A stretch of 64,000 nucleotides of DNA from contig JAPOOG010000046.1 in the NCBI GenBank assembly GCA_026713545.1, forward strand, positions 1 to 64,000. The letters run 5' to 3'. The position numbers and the translations under genes were made by a program. The notes below the pieces were generated by a model. It saw nothing but the letters and a program-made list of their open reading frames with translations, did no database searches and was not told the origin of the DNA. Numbering within the stretch: position 1 is the first letter of the stretch; each line of letters starts with the position of its first letter. Shown here piece after piece: positions 1 through 9,420 of this stretch. This stretch comes from Bryobacterales bacterium (GTDB taxonomy: Bacteria; Acidobacteriota; Terriglobia; Bryobacterales; UBA6623).

Positions 1-74
1 GAGGCTCCCGCCTCGACTTGCCGTACCGCCCGCAACTTGAACTCCGCAGAAAACTTCCGTCTTGACAACGCCAT
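1..74 (-). pseudogene. IS3-family transposase OrfA, N-terminal fragment at the window edge
   Basis: Read on the minus strand from an ATG at 74, the frame runs off the window edge and encodes MALSRRKFSAEFKLRAVRQV and a few more residues. This is the typical start of an IS3-family OrfA, the helix-turn-helix protein that binds the element ends and is joined to the OrfB integrase by frameshifting. A purine-rich ribosome-binding site (GGAGAGAGGT) lies directly upstream. Only about 24 codons are in the window, so whether the element is intact cannot be told. It is called partial because of the edge, not because damage is seen. Confidence 0.7.
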
Positions 75-115
75 AGCACCTCTCTCCGATCACTGTAAAA
101 AGATGCTTAGCTACT

Positions 116-135
116 TGTCTCATTTTTGGGGTCCA
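116..135 (-). mobile_element. Probable left terminal end of the IS3-family element
   Basis: Upstream of the OrfA start the minus strand reads TGGACCCCAAAAATGAGACA. IS3-family elements often begin with TG and an outer end of this kind, so position 135 is the likely boundary of the insertion. The other end lies outside the window, so the inverted repeat and target duplication cannot be confirmed. Confidence 0.5.
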
Positions 136-360
136 CTCCGTCCTGACCAACAGGACAACCCGTCAGGTTGGATCCCAGCTAATTCATATAATCGATGACC
201 CGCACCTCCACCTCGACCTCCAACTACGTTTGGGACGGCTGCCACGAAGATTCACATCAAGCTACAATGCCGTGATAATATCCGGCCAAGAAAATGTAGA
301 CAAAGACTTCACCCATGCCTACGAATTTGCACAACTTGCCGTACACAATCTACGTCGACT
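136..360. other. Non-coding stretch between the IS end and the first gene
   Basis: About 225 bp with no supported gene. The frame of the downstream gene stays open back to a stop at 196-198, but the only standard start in it is the GTG at 361. No convincing ribosome-binding site or promoter was seen. The gene may have lost its native upstream region to the insertion. Confidence 0.4.
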
Positions 361-1959
361 GTGACCGCGAAAGTAGATAGCAAAAGTGGGGGCAATATCG
401 TCTCCCACCCTGACGAGACGATTTGGGTTTGTGTTCGGCGAAATGGTGTCGCGAAGCACCGCAGTTGGATTTGCAGTATTTCGCTGAACGACCTGCCACG
501 AAGGGTAGGCGCGCGCAACGGCGATGTCGTTGAGGTCTGCGTAGCCCACGACTTCCGCCCAGTTGAACCCCGTCGGTTCTCCCATGTGTTCTGCGAGCGA
601 GCCCGCGGCCTTCTCGGCATGGAAATCGCTTATCGCGGTGAGGTCTTGCGTTTCTCGCCAACGTGGATACTCGCAACCAACCGCAGTTTCCGGCGAATAC
701 TGGATCGGTTTCTGAAGCAGCGCAACACAAGCGATGCCGATTTCACCGCCTACGGCAGCCTGCGGGCTTTTTCTGCGCGACAGTTCCTGCTCTCTGGCGA
801 TGACGAGGCCGTCGCGACAGAGCTGTTTCGCGGGGCGCCGCTGGTTTCGCCTTCACCAACCATCGGTGAAGATCGCGCCGATGATCTGGCTCAAGGTATT
901 GCCCAATGGATGCTTGATAATCTCTCGAATGAGGGTGAGTTGCCCTATAAGTATTGGCCGAGCCGGGGAATGGTTTCTCCAGCGGATAATGCCATTCGTC
1001 AGTTCTTGGCTTCGTTGTCTCTCGCGCGGCTGGGAGAATTGCGCAGCAACGCCGAGATTCGCGAGGCGGCTCGACGTAACCTGCGCTTCAACCTGAAGCG
1101 CTATTTTCGCAATATCGGTGAAGGCCGTGGAGCCATAGTCGAACGCACCGGTGCCAAGCTCGGTGCCGCCGCTCTCGCCGCCCTGGCTATTCTGGAAAGC
1201 CCGGCATCTGCTGAGTTTCTACCCGAATTGGAGATGTTGGCAGCAGGTGTGAATTCGCTGGCCGACAAGGATCGAGGATTCCGTACGTTTTTCTTTCCTC
1301 CGGAACGTGACGGTGACAACTGGAATTTCTATTCTGGTGAAGCACTTTTGTTCTGGGCCGAGGCCATGAGGCGAGGAGCGCGTTATGCGCCGACACTGGA
1401 ACAGTGTGTGTCAACGTTCGCCTGTTGCCGGAGACGCCACTACCAAGCCCGAAACCCTGCTTTTGTGCCTTGGCATACACAAGCATGCGCTTCTCTGTTC
1501 AACCGGACAGGACGGCGAGAGTTTGCCGGCTTCGTACTCGAGGCCAACGACTGGCTGTTGTCAATGCAGCAGTGGGACCGGCCGAAGGGGCTGCCGCCAG
1601 ATCTGTGGGGCCGCTTCTACGATCCGCAACGACCTGAGTTCGGTCCTCCGCACGCAGCTTCTACAGGGGCCTACCTCGAGGGACTCGCAGATGCCATGAC
1701 GTTGGCGCGTGAGATCGGCGATGAAGCCCGCGCCGCCGCCTACGAACGCGCGATTGCGCGTGGACTGCGCTCCCTGCGGCAACTGCAGTTCCGCAGTCAG
1801 CACGATGCCTTCTATGTTTCGAGACGAGAGCGCGTGATGGGTGCGCTACGGACCGAGGCCTATGACAACGCGGTTCGCATCGACTCGGCCGCTCACGCGC
1901 TCGCTGCGTCCGTCAAAATACTACAGCACGGACTTCAGCCAAGAGGTGGCAACACGTAG
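361..1959 (+). CDS. Hypothetical protein, probable alpha/alpha-toroid (six-hairpin-like) fold
   Basis: A 532-residue protein starting at GTG with no signal peptide. I do not recognise the family. The C-terminal two thirds is a series of amphipathic helices with motifs seen in six-hairpin glycosidase-like and related toroid enzymes: WHTQACASLFNRTGRREFAG, then AASTGAYLEGLADAMTLARE with Ala-rich helices, then RIDSAAHALAASVKI at the end. The first 130 residues form a separate basic, possibly beta-rich part. The gene sits next to an IS3 end and is convergent with an Asp/Asn hydroxylase gene, overlapping its 3' end by 25 bp. A role in sugar or peptide modification is possible but is only inference from fold-like features. 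The start is uncertain because no Shine-Dalgarno is visible. Confidence 0.65.
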   Translation: MTAKVDSKSGGNIVSHPDETIWVCVRRNGVAKHRSWICSISLNDLPRRVGARNGDVVEVCVAHDFRPVEPRRFSHVFCERARGLLGMEIAYRGEVLRFSPTWILATNRSFRRILDRFLKQRNTSDADFTAYGSLRAFSARQFLLSGDDEAVATELFRGAPLVSPSPTIGEDRADDLAQGIAQWMLDNLSNEGELPYKYWPSRGMVSPADNAIRQFLASLSLARLGELRSNAEIREAARRNLRFNLKRYFRNIGEGRGAIVERTGAKLGAAALAALAILESPASAEFLPELEMLAAGVNSLADKDRGFRTFFFPPERDGDNWNFYSGEALLFWAEAMRRGARYAPTLEQCVSTFACCRRRHYQARNPAFVPWHTQACASLFNRTGRREFAGFVLEANDWLLSMQQWDRPKGLPPDLWGRFYDPQRPEFGPPHAASTGAYLEGLADAMTLAREIGDEARAAAYERAIARGLRSLRQLQFRSQHDAFYVSRRERVMGALRTEAYDNAVRIDSAAHALAASVKILQHGLQPRGGNT

Positions 1960-2594
1960 TATCCGCAACCCTGCGGAGGCAATACATCGAAGATCAGATG
2001 CACACGGGTTTCATCGGACGGGTTGCGTGCGTCGTGCTTGGCCTTGTTGTCGAATGCCCATAACTCACCCTCCCGCATAACGACTGTTTCACCACTCGCG
2101 GTCAATGGGCTGCCACTCGGGCTCTTCAATACGAGGTGGTATCGATCTCGGATCCGGTAGTATGCCCCCGCGTCCACATGCGGGCGGACGCACCCTTGAG
2201 GCTGCAGCGCGACTAGGGTGGCGCGCCCGAGTTCGCCGCCTTGAAGGTCAGCTATCCTTTGGCAGTACTCCAACGCTTGCGGAAACCTCGAAGCGGATCG
2301 CGTGACACGGCTCGCATGAACATTGTTGGCATTGCGTGCCCCCGGAGGAAGCGGTTTCTTCGCGACGCGCAGGAAGATGTTTTGCGTGTCCCGCTGGCAA
2401 CGGACCTTGCGTTGGCGGCTCGTATCGGCTAGCCACATTTCCGGCGCCGCAGCAAGCTCCGACAGGAACGGCCTTACATCGATGCCCTGAGCGATTCTCA
2501 TAAAACGCGAGGACTTCGGGTTGCTCGTCGGAACCGGCATGGTAATACCGTGGCCTGCCCACTGGGCCGCCCTGGTGAAAAAGCCCATGATCAT
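1935..2594 (-). CDS. Aspartyl/asparaginyl beta-hydroxylase family protein
   Basis: A 219-residue Fe(II)/2-oxoglutarate dioxygenase-like protein of the Asp/Asn beta-hydroxylase family. Family members hydroxylate Asp or Asn side chains of proteins or small molecules. Visible signature: RPHVDAGAYYRIRDRYHLVL (His139, Asp141, His153), then GELWAFDNKAKHDARN (His187) and Arg197 in TRVHLIFD. Together these supply an HxD...H metal site and a basic 2-oxoglutarate contact. Animal AspH has Gly where this protein has Asp141. GAAGAGAGA lies just before the start; the ATG at 2588 has better spacing. It lies 162 bp downstream of, and on the same strand as, the gene for an Asp-rich repeat protein, so that protein is a candidate substrate (inference). 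No signal peptide, so it probably acts in the cytoplasm. Confidence 0.82.
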   Translation of the reverse strand: MIMGFFTRAAQWAGHGITMPVPTSNPKSSRFMRIAQGIDVRPFLSELAAAPEMWLADTSRQRKVRCQRDTQNIFLRVAKKPLPPGARNANNVHASRVTRSASRFPQALEYCQRIADLQGGELGRATLVALQPQGCVRPHVDAGAYYRIRDRYHLVLKSPSGSPLTASGETVVMREGELWAFDNKAKHDARNPSDETRVHLIFDVLPPQGCGYYVLPPLG

Positions 2595-2756
2595 TCTCTC
2601 TTCAGCCCGGACACCATTGAGGAACTCCGTGGAGTTCGGGTCCCCGCTGACGGCTCAGTCCGCAGGGCTTAGTATGCGCCTGCCTGGGCAAGCGTTGGAT
2701 GGATCGGCACGGCTGTCCTCGACGTTTTCGCTGACCTCTCGCGGCGAGTCTTTGTC

Positions 2757-4811
2757 CTAATCGTCATCATCATCGTCGTCATCGTCGTCATCATCATCAT
2801 CGTCGTCATCGTCGTCGCCATCCCCGTCGCCGTCGCCATCCCCGTCGCCGTCGCCATCCCCGTCGCCGTCGCCGTCCCCATCGCCATCCCCGTCACCGTC
2901 GCCATCACCATCCCCATCGCCATCCCCGTCGCCGTCGCCGTCCCCATCACCGTCCCCATCACCATCCCCATCCCCGTCGCCATCACCATCCCCATCGCCG
3001 TCCCCATCCCCGTCGCCGTCACCATCGCCGTCGCCATCACCATCCCCATCGCCGTCCCCATCGCCGTCGCCGTCACCGTCACCATCGCCGCCACCGTTTC
3101 CATCATTTTCATTGCCGCCTGACGGGGTCCGTGGTGGACGCACTGCTGAATCATTCGGGTTGCTCGGAGTCGGCGGTGGAGGAGGCGGCGGCACGTTCAC
3201 GGGATCTTGCGGCACCAACACCGGAGATGTCGTAAAGGTGCGCTTCGCGGCATCCGTTTTCATGGCTACTGCGGTAAACAACCCCTCCCCTGGTGAGGTG
3301 CAGTGCACCAACCCCAGGAAGTCCGACGTGTCTGCAATGGTGAACGCGTCTTGGATCAACCAGGACGTCTGCCCGTTGCCCGCCAGAGAAAAGGGAATGG
3401 CGTCGATCAGCACGCTCTCTTTCTTCAATTCGCACCACACCAGCTCCGAACTCGATTCCAGATTGTGAAGCGATACTCCGGTGTTGATTCCTCCTTTCTT
3501 GTGGCGCACTGGCAAGAGTGCGTCGGTAACAGGCAGGCTAGCTCCCACCCTGGTCACTCCGATGTCGGGATGCTCAATCCGGAGCATCCCACTGATAGGA
3601 CCGTCCGAAACCACTCTCACGGATCCCGTCACCGGTTCCCCTCGGCCATGAGTCGCAATCGTGAGCACTCCCAGAGGCTTCATCTCCGTTTGGACGGTCA
3701 GAGCGCCGTCCTCCGCGACGTCCAGATCGCCCGAGATGTCCACCAACGTTTCGGCGGCAATCAGATCGCCCTGCGTGTCATAGAAATAAATTTCGGGACG
3801 GCTCGCAAGAACGCGGGGGTGAAAGGGAGTGCGGCCGGGACCGCTTTGCTGTGTCTCCGTGTTCAGGAACTCCAGATGGGTGATCCAAGTCCCGTTGGCG
3901 AAATGAGCAAAATCCAGTACTGTCTGCCGATTGCTGCTTCCAATCCGGACCACAGGGACCACCGAAAGCGCGTTGAAGATGCTCTTGGCGGCATCCACCT
4001 CCACAGCGATGGCGATAAAACGCCCCTCCTCGGAAGCCGTGCAGCGCACCGACCCCAGGAAGTCCGATGTGTCGGTCGTAGTGAACACGTCTTGGATCAA
4101 CCAGGAGGTCTGCCCGTTGGCTGCCAAGGGAATCTCCACCTCTTCGAGCGCTACGCCCCCGCTCATCAATTGGCACGTCACCCCCATTGGTTCCTCTTCC
4201 AGGTTGTGCAGGGCCGCCGCTGTGCTGATCCCACCCTCTTGGCGTTGCGCCAGGAAGACAACATCCTGGAAGGGCCAGCCGGCTCCAATCTCGGCGACTC
4301 CTACCTCCGGGATGCTGTAGCGCAGCAACCCTCCAATGGAACCGTTTGAAACCACTTGCAACGACCCCGACACCAGATCCCCTCGCCCATGAGTTGAAAT
4401 CGTGAGCTCGCCCAAGGATTCCATCTCCGTCCGAACGGTCAGGCCGCCGTCTTCTCCGATCTCCAGATCACCCACTTCATCGACTAACGCACCCGGGGCA
4501 ATGGGATCGCCACTCTGATCGTGAAAGTATATGGAGGGCCGGATCGGATGGGTAGACACATTCACGAGGACCAGATCGGACGTGATGCCGGTCCCATTGG
4601 CGAAATGTGCAAAGTCCAGAGTTCCCACGCCCTCTGTGGCCCCTGCCCTTTTCGAAAGGGCGCCCAGAGCGACGCACGCGGCGAGGAGCAATGAAAGCGC
4701 ACGGATACCGCCCCGGCGCGGCAGCCTTGATGGGGGCGGAGTGTCGGAAGGCCGCGCTTTGGCCCCCGGTGCTTTCTCTGATATCCCGTAGTTACTCGTC
4801 ATCGTTCGCAC
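2757..4811 (-). CDS. Secreted two-domain protein with a long Gly-Asp and poly-Asp C-terminal tail
   Basis: A 684-residue protein with a basic N-region and a hydrophobic stretch around residues 36-50 (a Sec signal). Two homologous beta-rich domains of about 230 residues follow, the first starting at GTLDFAHFANG and the second near residue 300 at TVLDFAHFANG; each ends with a NGQTSWLIQD...TSDFLG block. A Pro/Asn linker leads to about 110 residues of almost pure (Gly-Asp)n ending in about 20 consecutive Asp before a TAG stop. Such acidic tails commonly bind Ca2+ or mineral surfaces. The DNA is a degenerate hexanucleotide-type microsatellite, so length polymorphism or assembly collapse is possible. 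The start is GTG at 4811 or ATG at 4802, with no clear ribosome-binding site. Function unknown. Confidence 0.8.
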   Translation of the reverse strand: MRTMTSNYGISEKAPGAKARPSDTPPPSRLPRRGGIRALSLLLAACVALGALSKRAGATEGVGTLDFAHFANGTGITSDLVLVNVSTHPIRPSIYFHDQSGDPIAPGALVDEVGDLEIGEDGGLTVRTEMESLGELTISTHGRGDLVSGSLQVVSNGSIGGLLRYSIPEVGVAEIGAGWPFQDVVFLAQRQEGGISTAAALHNLEEEPMGVTCQLMSGGVALEEVEIPLAANGQTSWLIQDVFTTTDTSDFLGSVRCTASEEGRFIAIAVEVDAAKSIFNALSVVPVVRIGSSNRQTVLDFAHFANGTWITHLEFLNTETQQSGPGRTPFHPRVLASRPEIYFYDTQGDLIAAETLVDISGDLDVAEDGALTVQTEMKPLGVLTIATHGRGEPVTGSVRVVSDGPISGMLRIEHPDIGVTRVGASLPVTDALLPVRHKKGGINTGVSLHNLESSSELVWCELKKESVLIDAIPFSLAGNGQTSWLIQDAFTIADTSDFLGLVHCTSPGEGLFTAVAMKTDAAKRTFTTSPVLVPQDPVNVPPPPPPPTPSNPNDSAVRPPRTPSGGNENDGNGGGDGDGDGDGDGDGDGDGDGDGDGDGDGDGDGDGDGDGDGDGDGDGDGDGDGDGDGDGDGDGDGDGDGDGDGDGDGDGDGDGDGDGDGDGDGDDDDDDDDDDDDDDDDDDD
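2760..3100 (-). repeat. Low-complexity GAT/GGC-type microsatellite encoding (Gly-Asp)n and poly-Asp
   Basis: On the plus strand this is an uninterrupted run of tcg/tca and ccg/cca triplets. It begins with GTC/ATC codon complements for Asp only and continues as alternating Gly-Asp complements. Synonymous third positions vary irregularly (gat/gac, ggt/ggc/ggg), so protein-level selection or ageing of the repeat, and not only recent slippage, has shaped it. It is the tail of the secreted protein above. Confidence 0.9.
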
Positions 4812-5234
4812 ACCGCATCTTGCATGCTGGCCAGTGCGCCATCAAGGCTGACGTTCCTGAAACTAAAGTGTCAGGCCCAACGCAGCACTCGACGACCGAC
4901 GACAGACTAAGCTATATACCCATCTCAAGGAAAGAATAGTATATCTGCCCTAGGATAATCCACAAGGAGTAGGAAAAAGTTCCCGTCTTGGCATCAGCGT
5001 TGCGGGTGCTGCGGAGGCTGGGGCTGGAGGGCCGCAATCATAAGAACACGCAGCACAACGATCTGTTGACGAAGCCCGCTACCTATAACGCGTAAACACC
5101 ATAACAGGAAGCTTCCAGACCGAAGTGACCCTACCTTCTGGCGCAGACGACACGAAGCAGAATATACGACAGCCCTCTGCATATACCGTTAAGCGGCTAA
5201 AACACCCACTGCACCACCCACCTCACCGCCCCAC
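4812..5234. other. Intergenic region upstream of lexA, no gene seen
   Basis: Divergent spacer of over 400 bp between the Asp-rich protein gene and lexA. Short open frames exist, but none has a ribosome-binding site or recognisable product. An AT-rich patch around 4905-4960 could hold the promoter of the minus-strand gene, but no convincing -35/-10 pair was found there. Confidence 0.4.
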
Positions 5235-5264
5235 TTGAAACTTTACCGTTTCTTCCCCTAGAAT
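5235..5264 (+). promoter_or_regulatory. lexA promoter (TTGAAA-N18-TAGAAT)
   Basis: A sigma-70-like -35 box TTGAAA at 5235-5240 and -10 box TAGAAT at 5259-5264 are separated by 18 bp. The transcript start would fall about 14 nt before the AAGGAGA ribosome-binding site. This is the only good promoter match in the spacer and points at lexA. Confidence 0.6.
5237..5252. promoter_or_regulatory. Candidate LexA operator, perfect inverted repeat GAAAC-N6-GTTTC
   Basis: GAAACTTTACCGTTTC is a perfect 5-bp inverted repeat with a 6-bp spacer. It overlaps the -35 box and lies between it and the -10 box, where an autorepressor would block transcription. LexA normally represses its own gene, but LexA boxes differ between phyla, so this is a positional and symmetry-based prediction. 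Confidence 0.5.
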
Positions 5265-5284
5265 AGAAGGCGAAGGAGACCGCC

Positions 5285-5914
5285 ATGGCACTCACTCGCC
5301 GCCAGAAAGAAGTCCTGGATTGGATCGCGGGGTTCATCAGCAGCAACGGATACAGCCCGAGTTTCGAAGAGATCGCCGAGGGGATCGGCCTCGCCTCGAT
5401 CGCCACCGTCCACAAGCACCTCACCGCGCTCGACAGCAAGGGCTACCTCAAGCGCAGCTTCAACCAGAGCCGCGCGCTCGACCTTGCTCCCAAGTACTAC
5501 CGCGAGATGCGCCAGCACAAGCAGGTGTTCCCTCCCCCGCCGGAAACTCCTCTGCTGGGCACCATCGCGGCCGGCCGGCCGATCGAAAGCTACAGCAACC
5601 CGGATACCCTCTCCTTCGCCGATTTCACGGGAGTCAAGGACGTCTACGCCCTCGAAGTCCGCGGCGAGTCGATGATCGACGACCACATCATGGAGGGCGA
5701 CTACGTCCTCGTCGAGAACACCAAACAGGTGCGCGATGGCGACATCGTGGTAGCCCTGGTCGAAGGGTCGGAAACGACGCTCAAGCGCTTCTACCGCGAA
5801 GGGACCGATCAGGCCCGCCTGCAGCCCGCCAACCCGGCCATGGAGCCGATCGTCGTTCCCTTGCGGGACCTCGACATCCAGGGACGCGTCCTCGCCGTCC
5901 ATCGGCGCTTTTAG
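5285..5914 (+). CDS. lexA: LexA SOS repressor
   Basis: A 209-residue repressor of the SOS DNA-damage response. The N-terminal winged helix-turn-helix domain (residues 1-65, starting LTRRQKEVLDWI) binds operators. The C-terminal S24 peptidase-like domain self-cleaves when RecA is activated. The cleavage site is Ala96-Gly97 (IAAGRPI), the catalytic serine is Ser129 (GESMID) and the lysine is Lys167 (TTLKRFY), all intact. Length is normal for the family. AAGGAGA six bases before the ATG fixes the start. The gene is preceded by its own promoter with an embedded inverted repeat, and a small hairpin follows the stop. It seems monocistronic, because acpP has its own promoter. Confidence 0.97.
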   Translation: MALTRRQKEVLDWIAGFISSNGYSPSFEEIAEGIGLASIATVHKHLTALDSKGYLKRSFNQSRALDLAPKYYREMRQHKQVFPPPPETPLLGTIAAGRPIESYSNPDTLSFADFTGVKDVYALEVRGESMIDDHIMEGDYVLVENTKQVRDGDIVVALVEGSETTLKRFYREGTDQARLQPANPAMEPIVVPLRDLDIQGRVLAVHRRF

Positions 5915-5943
5915 AAGCCTCCCCGCCGCGGGCGGACGTTCAT

Positions 5944-5968
5944 GTGAGCCCTGGGAACGGCTCATTTC
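5944..5968 (+). terminator. Weak hairpin after lexA
   Basis: TGAGCC and GGCTCA form a 6-bp stem around an 8-nt loop (ctgggaac), followed by a short TTT run, 30 bp after the lexA stop. The stem is short and the U-tract poor, so it is at best a weak intrinsic terminator. Confidence 0.35.
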
Positions 5969-6003
5969 CGTGCTGCTGACGTACTGGACCGACGAATCGG
6001 CGC

Positions 6004-6032
6004 TTGCCCCCTACTCCAAGCACCGTTAAAAT
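6004..6032 (+). promoter_or_regulatory. Promoter of the acpP-fabF-etf genes (TTGCCC-N17-TAAAAT)
   Basis: TTGCCC at 6004-6009 and TAAAAT at 6027-6032 have the ideal 17-bp spacing. They lie 37 bp before the acpP start, which has a strong TGGAGGA ribosome-binding site. No comparable promoter was seen between acpP and etfA, so the four genes may be co-transcribed. Confidence 0.55.
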
Positions 6033-6068
6033 CAGAAATTCATATCGTTTTGCATTTCTGGAGGATCC

Positions 6069-6308
6069 ATGGACGTTGAGCAAAAGGTGAAGCAGATCAT
6101 CTGCGAGCAATTGAGCGTTGAAGAGTCGGAAGTGACCCGCGAAGCTTCTTTCGTCGAGACTCTCAACGCCGACTCCCTCGATATCGTCGAGCTGATTATG
6201 GCTTTCGAGGAAGCCTTCAACATCGAGATCCCCGACAACGAGGCTGAGAAGATTCGCTTGGTTGGCGATGCCATCGATTACATCGAAGCCCACAAGAAGA
6301 AGAAGTAA
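6069..6308 (+). CDS. acpP: Acyl carrier protein
   Basis: A 79-residue acidic four-helix protein that carries growing acyl chains as thioesters on a 4'-phosphopantetheine arm during type II fatty acid synthesis in the cytoplasm. The attachment site is Ser36 in NADSLD, followed by the typical helix-II sequence [26 protein letters not shown] ribosome-binding site lies directly upstream. The C-terminus ends in four lysines. fabF follows after 40 bp, the classic acpP-fabF arrangement. Confidence 0.97.
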   Translation: MDVEQKVKQIICEQLSVEESEVTREASFVETLNADSLDIVELIMAFEEAFNIEIPDNEAEKIRLVGDAIDYIEAHKKKK

Positions 6309-6348
6309 GCCTCTCTGAACACCACGCCGCAGGAAGGGAGCTATCTGT

Positions 6349-7587
<1,239 letters not shown>

Positions 7588-7621
7588 TAGCCGCTGGAAC
7601 GGCTGAGCAGTCTCGCCCATC

Positions 7622-8392
7622 ATGCGTATTTTCGTCTGCGTGAAGCAGGTGCCCGCCGGCGACTCGCTGCTGCGTGTCGACGCTTCCTCCGGGCGGATCG
7701 ACGACGCGGGCTTCGGCTACGAGATGAACGAGCCGGACGCCTACGCGCTCGAAGAGGCGTTGCAACTCAAGGAAAAGCATGGTGGCGAAGTCGTCGCTGT
7801 CTCCGCCGGCCCGGCGCGGGCGGCGTCAACGATTCGCGAGGCTCTGGCGAAGGGTGCCGACCGCGGCATCCTCGTCGAGGATGACCGTCTTGCCGCCGCG
7901 GACGCCTTCGTGACGGCGCGCGCTCTCGCCGCGGCCATTCGCACTGAGCAGTTTGACCTGCTCCTGACGGGTCTGCAGTCCGACGACGCGGGCTTCGGCC
8001 AAACGGGCGTTCTGCTCGCCGAACTCCTCGGGATACCCCATGCGACGCTGATCGTGAATGTGCAGGTTGACGGCGGCGGGCTCCGTGTCAAGCGCGAGCT
8101 TGAAGCCGGCTGGTTCCAGCACATCGGCATCGACTTGCCGGCGCTGCTCACGATCCAATCCGGCATCAACAAGGTTCGCTATGCGACGTTGATGGGCATC
8201 AAGAGGGCCAGGAACAAGCCTGTGGCGCGTCACGACCCCGCGGGCCTCGGTGTCGATCTCTCGCCTGTTCAGACCGTCCGCCGCTTCTATATTCCTGCCA
8301 AGACCAAGCAGACCCAGATGATCGACGGCGTCGCCGCAGAGGCCGCCGCTGCGTTGATCGAGAAGTTGAAGTTCGAGGCGCGAGTGTTGTGA
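7622..8392 (+). CDS. etfB: Electron transfer flavoprotein subunit beta
   Basis: A 256-residue ETF beta subunit. With EtfA it forms the FAD-containing heterodimer that passes electrons from acyl-CoA and similar dehydrogenases to the quinone pool. The start MRIFVCVKQVP, the MNEPDAYALEEALQLKE segment, the nucleotide-binding loop GLQSDDAGFGQTG and the IQSGINKVRYATLMGIKRA region are all typical. It overlaps etfA by 4 bp (GTGA), so the subunits are translationally coupled. The following of fatty-acid synthesis genes by etfBA is a local arrangement, and no partner dehydrogenase is in the window. Confidence 0.96.
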   Translation: MRIFVCVKQVPAGDSLLRVDASSGRIDDAGFGYEMNEPDAYALEEALQLKEKHGGEVVAVSAGPARAASTIREALAKGADRGILVEDDRLAAADAFVTARALAAAIRTEQFDLLLTGLQSDDAGFGQTGVLLAELLGIPHATLIVNVQVDGGGLRVKRELEAGWFQHIGIDLPALLTIQSGINKVRYATLMGIKRARNKPVARHDPAGLGVDLSPVQTVRRFYIPAKTKQTQMIDGVAAEAAAALIEKLKFEARVL

Positions 8393-9369
8393 GTATTGTT
8401 GTCTTCCTGGAGCGGCAAGCCCGCGGCATCCACCCCATGTCCTGGGAAGCGCTCGCCGCCGGTCAGCAGCTCGCACGGGAACTCGACTCCCGCTTGTACG
8501 CGGTGGCCGCCGGCAGCGGCGGCGGACTCTCCGCGGCGGCATCGAAACGGCTTGACGGCGTGATCGCGCTCGAGAGTGAGGCGCTCGCGGAGTACTCTGC
8601 GGATGCCTGCTGCATCGCGCTGCGCGCCGTGGTCGAGAAGCTGTCTCCGACACTCGTTCTGTTTCCGCACACCTATCAGGTCCGCGACTTCGGGCCGAAA
8701 CTGGCGGCCTCGCTCGATCGGCCTTTTGTCAGCGACGCGGTCGCTGTCCGTCTCGAGGACGGTCAGCTCGTTTTCGTGCGCCAGGTCTACCAGGGCAAAC
8801 TGCACGCGGACGTGACGCTCAGTGGGGAGCCGCCTTTCTTCGCGTCGCTGCAATCCGGTTCCTTCCGTGCGGACCATCTGCAAGACTCCGCCCAATCCGT
8901 GCCCATCGAAACGCTCCCCGTCGAGATCGACCCCGCTCGGCTCCGCACTCGCCCCGAACCCGCGTTTCAGGAATTGAAGGGTGAAGTCGACCTGTCTTCC
9001 GCCGGGATCATCGTCTCGGTGGGCCGCGGGATCAAGAGCGAGGAGAACATCGAGCTGGCCCGCGAGCTCGCCGCCGCCATCGGCGGAGAACTCGCCGCCT
9101 CCCGGCCGATCTGCGATAACGGCTGGCTGCCGCTGGAAAGGCAGATCGGCAGCTCCGGCCAGACCGTTTCGCCGAAACTGTATCTGGCCCTGGGCATTTC
9201 AGGAGCCATTCAGCACGTCGTCGGCATGAAGGGCTCAAAGACGATCGTCGCCATCAATCGCGACCCGAATGCCCCCATCTTCGAAATCGCCGACTATGGC
9301 ATCGTCGGCGACCTCTTCGAGATCGTCCCGGCCCTGATCAAGGTCCTGCGTTCCTCCGCGCCGGCGTGA
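8389..9369 (+). CDS. etfA: Electron transfer flavoprotein subunit alpha
   Basis: A 326-residue ETF alpha subunit, GTG start inside the etfB stop (GTGA). The N-terminal domain pairs with EtfB. The C-terminal FAD-binding domain is intact, with GRGIKSEENIELARELAAAI, the SRPICDNGWLP stretch, GQTVSPKLYLALGISGAIQH and TIVAINRDPNAPIFEIADYG, which contact FAD in characterised ETFs. The length is normal. A dispersed repeat element begins about 50 bp after the stop. Confidence 0.96.
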   Translation: MSIVVFLERQARGIHPMSWEALAAGQQLARELDSRLYAVAAGSGGGLSAAASKRLDGVIALESEALAEYSADACCIALRAVVEKLSPTLVLFPHTYQVRDFGPKLAASLDRPFVSDAVAVRLEDGQLVFVRQVYQGKLHADVTLSGEPPFFASLQSGSFRADHLQDSAQSVPIETLPVEIDPARLRTRPEPAFQELKGEVDLSSAGIIVSVGRGIKSEENIELARELAAAIGGELAASRPICDNGWLPLERQIGSSGQTVSPKLYLALGISGAIQHVVGMKGSKTIVAINRDPNAPIFEIADYGIVGDLFEIVPALIKVLRSSAPA

Positions 9370-9420
9370 GTCTGCGCAAGACGGCCCGTGCGAGACGAAG
9401 ATTCCGATCGCTCCTATGTA

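Noticed and set aside
2669-3154. A 161-codon minus-strand frame rich in Met-Gly-Thr-Ala
   Set aside because: It is the Gly-Asp repeat read in another frame; the (Gly-Asp)n frame continues a protein with a signal peptide and two domains.
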